Assembly: GCA_046539045.1 (NCBI GenBank)
Contig: JBKHHU010000126.1
Span: 1 to 10,003, forward strand
DNA length: 10,003 bases
Direction of reading: 5' to 3'
DNA from: JBKHHU01 sp046539045
GTDB taxonomy: Bacteria > Planctomycetota > Phycisphaerae > SM23-33
A model generated the notes under the pieces. The model worked only from the letters and a program-made list of their open reading frames with translations. It made no database searches and was not told the origin of the DNA. Position numbers and translations under genes: made by a program. Below are positions 6,927 to 10,003 of this stretch, piece by piece. Position 1 is the first letter of the stretch. Every line of letters begins with the position of its first letter.

Positions 6927-8509
6927 TGCGTCTCGCCCTTGAGGCGAAGCCCTTTCGGGAGCACGAGCAGTTCGACGGCCTCGAACGTCAGATGAACCAC
7001 GATCGCCAGCAGGGCCGCCGGGACCGCTCCCTGCATGATCATGCCGAAGTCGTCGCGGCGGATGCCGGTCATGATCGGCTGGCCGTACCCGCCGGCGCCG
7101 ATCAGCCCGCCAAGGGTGGCGGTTCCGACATTGATCACCGCGGAGATCTTGATTCCCGCAAGGATCGACCGCAGCGCCATGGGCAATTCGACCAGGCGGA
7201 GCCTCGCCATCGGCGGCAGACCCAGCGCTTGGGCGCTTTCCTGCACTGACGGGGGGATGCCTTCAAGCCCCGCGTAGGTGTTTCGCACGATCGGCAGAAG
7301 ACTGTAGAGGAACATGGCTGCGATGGCGGGCTTCTCCTCGATCCCCAGCAGCGGCACCATGAAAAACAGCAGCGCCAGGGCGGGGATGGTCTGGAAAATG
7401 CCGACGAGCGCGAGAATTCCCTGCCCCAGCGTCCGGTACCGCGCGGCGATGATGCCCAGCGGCACGGAAATGACGATCGCTCCCGTCATCGAGATCGCCA
7501 CCAGCAGCAGGTGGTTCAGCGTGTTCCGCCAAAGCCGCTCCCAGAAGCCCTCTCCCGTCGCCTGCACGTCTATCCGCCACCGCGAACGGGCGAACTGCGC
7601 CGCCGCCTGCGATTCGGTCATCTTGTCCTGCTTGACGCGGAGGTTCATCGCGATCATCTCCTTCTCGGAGATCGCTCCCTCCAACTGCAGCAGGGCCTCG
7701 ACCGCCTGCGGTGCCCGGTCCTCCAGATCGGCACGGTACAGGAAGACGGCCTTGTACTCCGGGAAGTAGTTTCGGTCGTCTTCCAGCACGACCAGGTCGT
7801 ACACCTCGATCTCTGCGTCGGTCGAGTACAGGTCCGTCACGTCAATGGCGCCGGTATCGATCCCGCGGTAGGCCATCTGGTGCTCCAGACCCTTCACGTC
7901 CGTCTGCGGAAGGTCGTAGGCTGCCTGAAGTCCGGGCCAGCCGTCGGCGCGGTCCATGAACTCATTCGAGAATCGCAGCGTCAGACCCGGATGATCGGCC
8001 AGGTCGCTGATTGTTCTAAGTCCCAGTCGCTCGGCCACCTCGCGACGCACGCCGACGGCGTAGGTGTTGTTGAAGCCCAGCGGTTCGGTCATTCGCAGGC
8101 CCATCCGAGCCAGGACCGGCGGCAACTGCTCGGCGGAGTCGAGATTGTGAGCCGCCAGCGTTTCCTGAATGATCGTCCCGGTGTAATCGGGGTAGATGTC
8201 GATCTCCCCCGAGCGAAGGGCCCGCCAGCAGATCTGCGTTCCACCGAGCCCCGCTTTGTGGTCGACGGGGTATCCGGCATCGGCGATGAGGTAGCCGGCC
8301 AGCTCGCCGAGGATAATCGACTCTGGAAAGACCTTCGATCCGATGCGGATCATGGGCCTCTCGGCAGGGGATATGCTCGGGGCGAGCGGTTCCTCCCGCG
8401 TTTCTTCCGCCGCGCCGGAACGGGTACCGAACGAAAACACCGCCACGATGACGGCCGCCGCGATCAGCGACGAACGCCGGAATCTTCGATAGCCGTCGCC
8501 GGCGCTCAT
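6923..8509 (-). CDS. Osmoprotectant (glycine betaine/carnitine/choline-type) ABC transporter, fused substrate-binding and permease protein
   Basis: The protein is 528 aa. Residues 12-28 form one N-terminal hydrophobic helix (signal anchor or signal peptide). Residues about 53-315 are an OpuAC-type binding domain: MIRIGSKVFPESIILGEL, GLGGTQICWRALRSGEIDIY, PDYTGT (107-112), and NNTYAVGV in the ligand-binding region. Residues about 330-515 are a binding-protein-dependent permease domain with several membrane helices (HLLLVAISMTGAIVI, IFQTIPALALLFFMVPLL, AIAAMFLYSLLPIV) and an EAA loop (QESAQALGLPPMARLRLVELP, 423-443) that docks on the ATPase. Family members import quaternary-ammonium osmoprotectants. 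Known fusions in this family usually place the permease first; here the binding domain comes first and would sit in the periplasm. The start codon overlaps the ATPase stop (ATGA, 8509-8506), so the two are translationally coupled. The exact ligand cannot be read from sequence. Confidence 0.92.
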   Translation of the reverse strand: MSAGDGYRRFRRSSLIAAAVIVAVFSFGTRSGAAEETREEPLAPSISPAERPMIRIGSKVFPESIILGELAGYLIADAGYPVDHKAGLGGTQICWRALRSGEIDIYPDYTGTIIQETLAAHNLDSAEQLPPVLARMGLRMTEPLGFNNTYAVGVRREVAERLGLRTISDLADHPGLTLRFSNEFMDRADGWPGLQAAYDLPQTDVKGLEHQMAYRGIDTGAIDVTDLYSTDAEIEVYDLVVLEDDRNYFPEYKAVFLYRADLEDRAPQAVEALLQLEGAISEKEMIAMNLRVKQDKMTESQAAAQFARSRWRIDVQATGEGFWERLWRNTLNHLLLVAISMTGAIVISVPLGIIAARYRTLGQGILALVGIFQTIPALALLFFMVPLLGIEEKPAIAAMFLYSLLPIVRNTYAGLEGIPPSVQESAQALGLPPMARLRLVELPMALRSILAGIKISAVINVGTATLGGLIGAGGYGQPIMTGIRRDDFGMIMQGAVPAALLAIVVHLTFEAVELLVLPKGLRLKGETH

Positions 8510-9279
8510 TGCTCCTCCCCCCGCAGTTCTTCCGATTCCAGCACGCTCCGCTGAGCGTTGATGAAATCCATGACAAACGCTTCCGCCGGATCGTGAATCA
8601 GCTCCCGCAGCGGCCCGGTCTGGACGATCCGCCCGTCGCGCATCAGCACGATCACGTGTCCGAAGTACGCCGCCTCGCCCATGTCGTGGGTGACCATGAC
8701 GACGGTCTTGCCCAGGCGATCGAAAATGTCCCGCAGGTCGCGCTGCAGGTCCGCGCGGATCAGCGGATCCAGCGCGCCCAGCGGCTCATCCAGCAGCAGC
8801 ACGTCCGGGTCCAGCATCAACGCCCGCATCAGGCTCACCCGCTGACGCTGCCCGCCGGACAGCTGGGCCGGGTAACGGTCCAGACCGTCGGCCGGGAAGT
8901 TCACAAGCTCGGTCAGTTCGTCCAGCCGCGAGTCGATCTCACGCCGCGGCCGCTTCAGATGCCGGGCCATGAGCGTCACGTTCCCGCGGGCGGTCAGGTG
9001 GGGAAAGAGCCCGCCGTCCTGGATGACGTACCCCATCTCGTGACGGAGTCGCAGCACGTTGGAATCCTCAAGCCGTCGGCCTTCGAAGACCACCTCGCCC
9101 TCGTCCGGGCGTAGCAGTCCGATCATCAGACGGATCATCGTGCTCTTGCCGCACCCGCTCGGGCCGATCAGCACCGTCGTCCGCCCGGGCGGGATGCCCA
9201 GCGAAGCGTCGTCGACAGCGACCTCCCGGCCGAATGTCTTGCGGATGCTTTCGAGCTTGAGAGTCTGAGTTTCGGGCAC
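8506..9279 (-). CDS. Osmoprotectant ABC transporter ATP-binding protein
   Basis: The protein is 257 aa from GTG 9279, chosen because GGAGGG (9285-9290) lies 5 nt upstream. An ATG at 9318 in the same frame has no comparable site and would add 13 residues ahead of the conserved LKLESIRKTFG strand. All ABC ATPase motifs are intact: Walker A GPSGCGKST (39-47), Q-loop Gln87 in YVIQDGGLFPHLT, signature LSGGQRQR (140-147), Walker B VLLLDEP (160-166) and H-loop His198 (VTHDMGEA). It resembles OpuCA/OsmoV/ProV-type ATPases but ends shortly after the catalytic domain, with no room for the tandem CBS domains that sense ionic strength in OpuA-type systems. It energises import through the coupled downstream permease fusion. 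It is the first gene of the two-gene operon. Confidence 0.93.
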   Translation of the reverse strand: MPETQTLKLESIRKTFGREVAVDDASLGIPPGRTTVLIGPSGCGKSTMIRLMIGLLRPDEGEVVFEGRRLEDSNVLRLRHEMGYVIQDGGLFPHLTARGNVTLMARHLKRPRREIDSRLDELTELVNFPADGLDRYPAQLSGGQRQRVSLMRALMLDPDVLLLDEPLGALDPLIRADLQRDLRDIFDRLGKTVVMVTHDMGEAAYFGHVIVLMRDGRIVQTGPLRELIHDPAEAFVMDFINAQRSVLESEELRGEEQ

Positions 9280-9284
9280 GGTGT

Positions 9285-9290
9285 CCCTCC
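9285..9290 (-). promoter_or_regulatory. Strong Shine-Dalgarno site deciding the ATPase start
   Basis: The minus strand reads GGAGGG, then ACACC, then the GTG at 9279. The site is nearly complementary to the 16S rRNA tail at ideal spacing, and it favours GTG over the upstream ATG at 9318. Confidence 0.75.
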
Positions 9291-9320
9291 GATTCTCTGC
9301 TATTGCGGGCACTTGCATTA

Positions 9321-9349
9321 ATTGTACGTCTCGTTACCCGCTGCACACC
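9321..9349 (-). promoter_or_regulatory. Possible promoter of the transporter operon
   Basis: The minus strand has TACAAT (9326-9321), five of six to the -10 consensus, about 42 nt before the GTG start. A good -35 is absent; TTGGTG lies upstream at a 19-nt spacing. This is a weak candidate that may need an activator. Confidence 0.3.
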
Positions 9350-9400
9350 AAAGCCTTTCGAGAAGACCGCCGCCACCGATCCGTCGCGCTGCGTTGTCCT

Positions 9401-9433
9401 GCGGGAGACGTTTCCCGCAAGGCTGCTTGCGGG
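9401..9433. repeat. Overlapping, mutually exclusive hairpins
   Basis: CCCGCAAG (9414-9421) and CTTGCGGG (9426-9433) form a perfect 8-bp stem with the loop GCTG. The same CCCGC can pair instead with the upstream GCGGGA (9401-9406 with 9413-9418). The arrangement resembles a REP-like palindrome or an attenuator. No coding sequence is evident from 9280 to 9636. Confidence 0.4.
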
Positions 9434-9499
9434 CTATCCCGAGGTGGGTCATGCCATCGATGACGGAGGCCCGTTCAGCAGCATGTGGCGAGGTCGACA

Positions 9500-9538
9500 C
9501 CTGCCGCCAGTAGCAGAAAGCCCCGGCAGGGCGGCAGG
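9500..9538. repeat. 9-bp inverted repeat with an alternative internal pairing
   Basis: CCTGCCGCC (9500-9508) pairs perfectly with GGCGGCAGG (9530-9538) across a 21-nt loop. The loop's end (GGCAGG, 9525-9530) can also pair with CCTGCC (9500-9505). It is the second structured element in the same intergenic region. Confidence 0.35.
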
Positions 9539-9593
9539 ATCAGGCAAACTATCGGGCGCGTAGCACGAAGTGCAGAAATCGCGGTGCAAACGA

Positions 9594-9622
9594 TTGACAA
9601 ACCCCGCCGCGTCCGCTACTAA
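9594..9622 (+). promoter_or_regulatory. Promoter of the tRNA-Gly gene
   Basis: A perfect TTGACA (9594-9599) is followed after 17 nt by TACTAA(T) (9617-9622). The expected start near 9629 lies about 8 nt before the mature tRNA. Confidence 0.65.
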
Positions 9623-10003
9623 TACGTGTAACAGCCGCGGGCGTAATTCAGTGGTAGAATGTCAGCTTCCCAAGCTGGACGTCGTCGGTTCGAATCCGAT
9701 CGCCCGCTTTTCGATCTTGCCCCCTCAGCGTCGATCTCCGCGCCCGTCTGCGCCCCGCCGTCGAGTTTGAATTCATCCTCCCCGAGCAGCGCGTCGCACT
9801 CGCTCAATCGCCAGAATCCCTCGCGGAACGGGTCTTCGAACATTTCAAGCTGCTTGCCGTCGCGCACCGCCAGAACCGGAACCTCGAACCGCCCGCCGGG
9901 TGCTGCCGGCCAGGCGTCTTGCCCGCCTAGCCGGTCGCGAAGGGGACTGGCGACACAGGGGAAAATGATGGAACCTTCCGGCGGGGCGCGCGTCAAAGCA
10001 TCC
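9619..10003 (-). CDS. C-terminal part of an unidentified protein, entering from the right edge
   Basis: The frame is open from the window edge to a stop at 9619, and no convincing start is visible: the TTG at 9996 lacks a visible RBS and the frame continues beyond it. The part from 10003 to about 9715 looks coding, with GC-rich third positions and a globular pattern such as FEVPVLAVRDGKQLEMFEDP and FREGFWRLSECDALLGEDEF. The last 30 or so residues (SDSNRRRPAWEADILPLNY) are just the antisense of the tRNA and carry no domain information. I do not recognise the family. Either the gene truly ends inside the tRNA region, or the true frame has been altered near the tRNA. Confidence 0.5.
   Translation of the reverse strand, partial: DALTRAPPEGSIIFPCVASPLRDRLGGQDAWPAAPGGRFEVPVLAVRDGKQLEMFEDPFREGFWRLSECDALLGEDEFKLDGGAQTGAEIDAEGARSKSGRSDSNRRRPAWEADILPLNYARGCYTY
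9637..9708 (+). tRNA. tRNA-Gly, anticodon CCC
   Basis: The cloverleaf is complete: acceptor GCGGGCG / CGCCCGC (7 bp), D stem ATTC / GAAT, anticodon stem TCAGC / GCTGG with loop TTCCCAA, a 5-nt variable loop, and T arm GTCGG TTCGAAT CCGAT. The anticodon CCC (9669-9671) reads GGG glycine codons. The discriminator is T9708; CCA is not encoded and must be added enzymatically. TTT follows directly. A consensus promoter lies just upstream. Confidence 0.95.

Noticed and set aside
7511..8554. A long plus-strand reading frame opposite the transporter fusion
   Set aside because: The minus strand encodes clear OpuAC and permease motifs; the plus product has none.
9570..9770. Plus-strand ORF containing RNSVVECQLPKLDVVGSNP
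   Set aside because: This is the well-known artefact of translating a tRNA gene.
1..10003. CRISPR array, toxin-antitoxin pair, phage genes or defence island
   Set aside because: No spaced repeat array, and no toxin-, phage- or defence-type motifs were seen in the frames read on either strand.

Overview
This is a high-GC chromosomal window from a Gram-negative-type bacterium. The likely source is a planctomycete or close relative. That guess rests on the large secreted proteins of unknown function with lysine/glycine-rich beta modules, the REP-associated transposase style and the ClpC-type domain; there is no rRNA or other marker to fix it.

Layout. Positions 1-1155 are decaying sequence. On the minus strand there is a frameshifted remnant of an FAD-dependent oxidoreductase and an unplaced open segment. 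On the plus strand there is a broken, C-terminally truncated REP-associated tyrosine transposase (RAYT). At 1405-4353 is a 982-aa secreted protein with a heparinase II/III-like architecture, possibly a polysaccharide lyase or a non-catalytic relative, closed by a strong hairpin. At 4583-5032, behind its own good promoter, is a free-standing ClpC-type N-terminal domain protein that keeps the two glutamates used to read phospho-arginine. A 15-bp bidirectional terminator separates it from a convergent secreted alpha/beta-hydrolase-like protein (5166-6443, minus). The 6444-6701 interval holds divergent promoters, a 21-bp-spaced direct repeat and a hairpin, and leads into a 74-aa orphan ORF (6702-6926).

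The right side is a two-gene osmoprotectant (glycine betaine/carnitine/choline-type) ABC transporter operon on the minus strand. An ATPase (8506-9279) is translationally coupled by an ATGA overlap to a fused substrate-binding-permease protein (6923-8509) with the binding domain first. A structured 357-nt intergenic region follows. Then comes a tRNA-Gly(CCC) with a consensus promoter (9594-9708), and the C-terminal part of an unidentified minus-strand gene enters from the right edge and reads antisense through the tRNA.

The heparinase-like protein, the hydrolase and the oxidoreductase remnant would fit extracellular carbohydrate breakdown, but they do not form one operon. The transporter, the Clp-domain protein and the tRNA look like independent units. 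I see no CRISPR array, complete mobile element or clear multi-gene novel system. The most unusual items are the heparinase-like protein lacking the usual catalytic histidines, the stand-alone Clp N domain, and the binding-domain-first transporter fusion.
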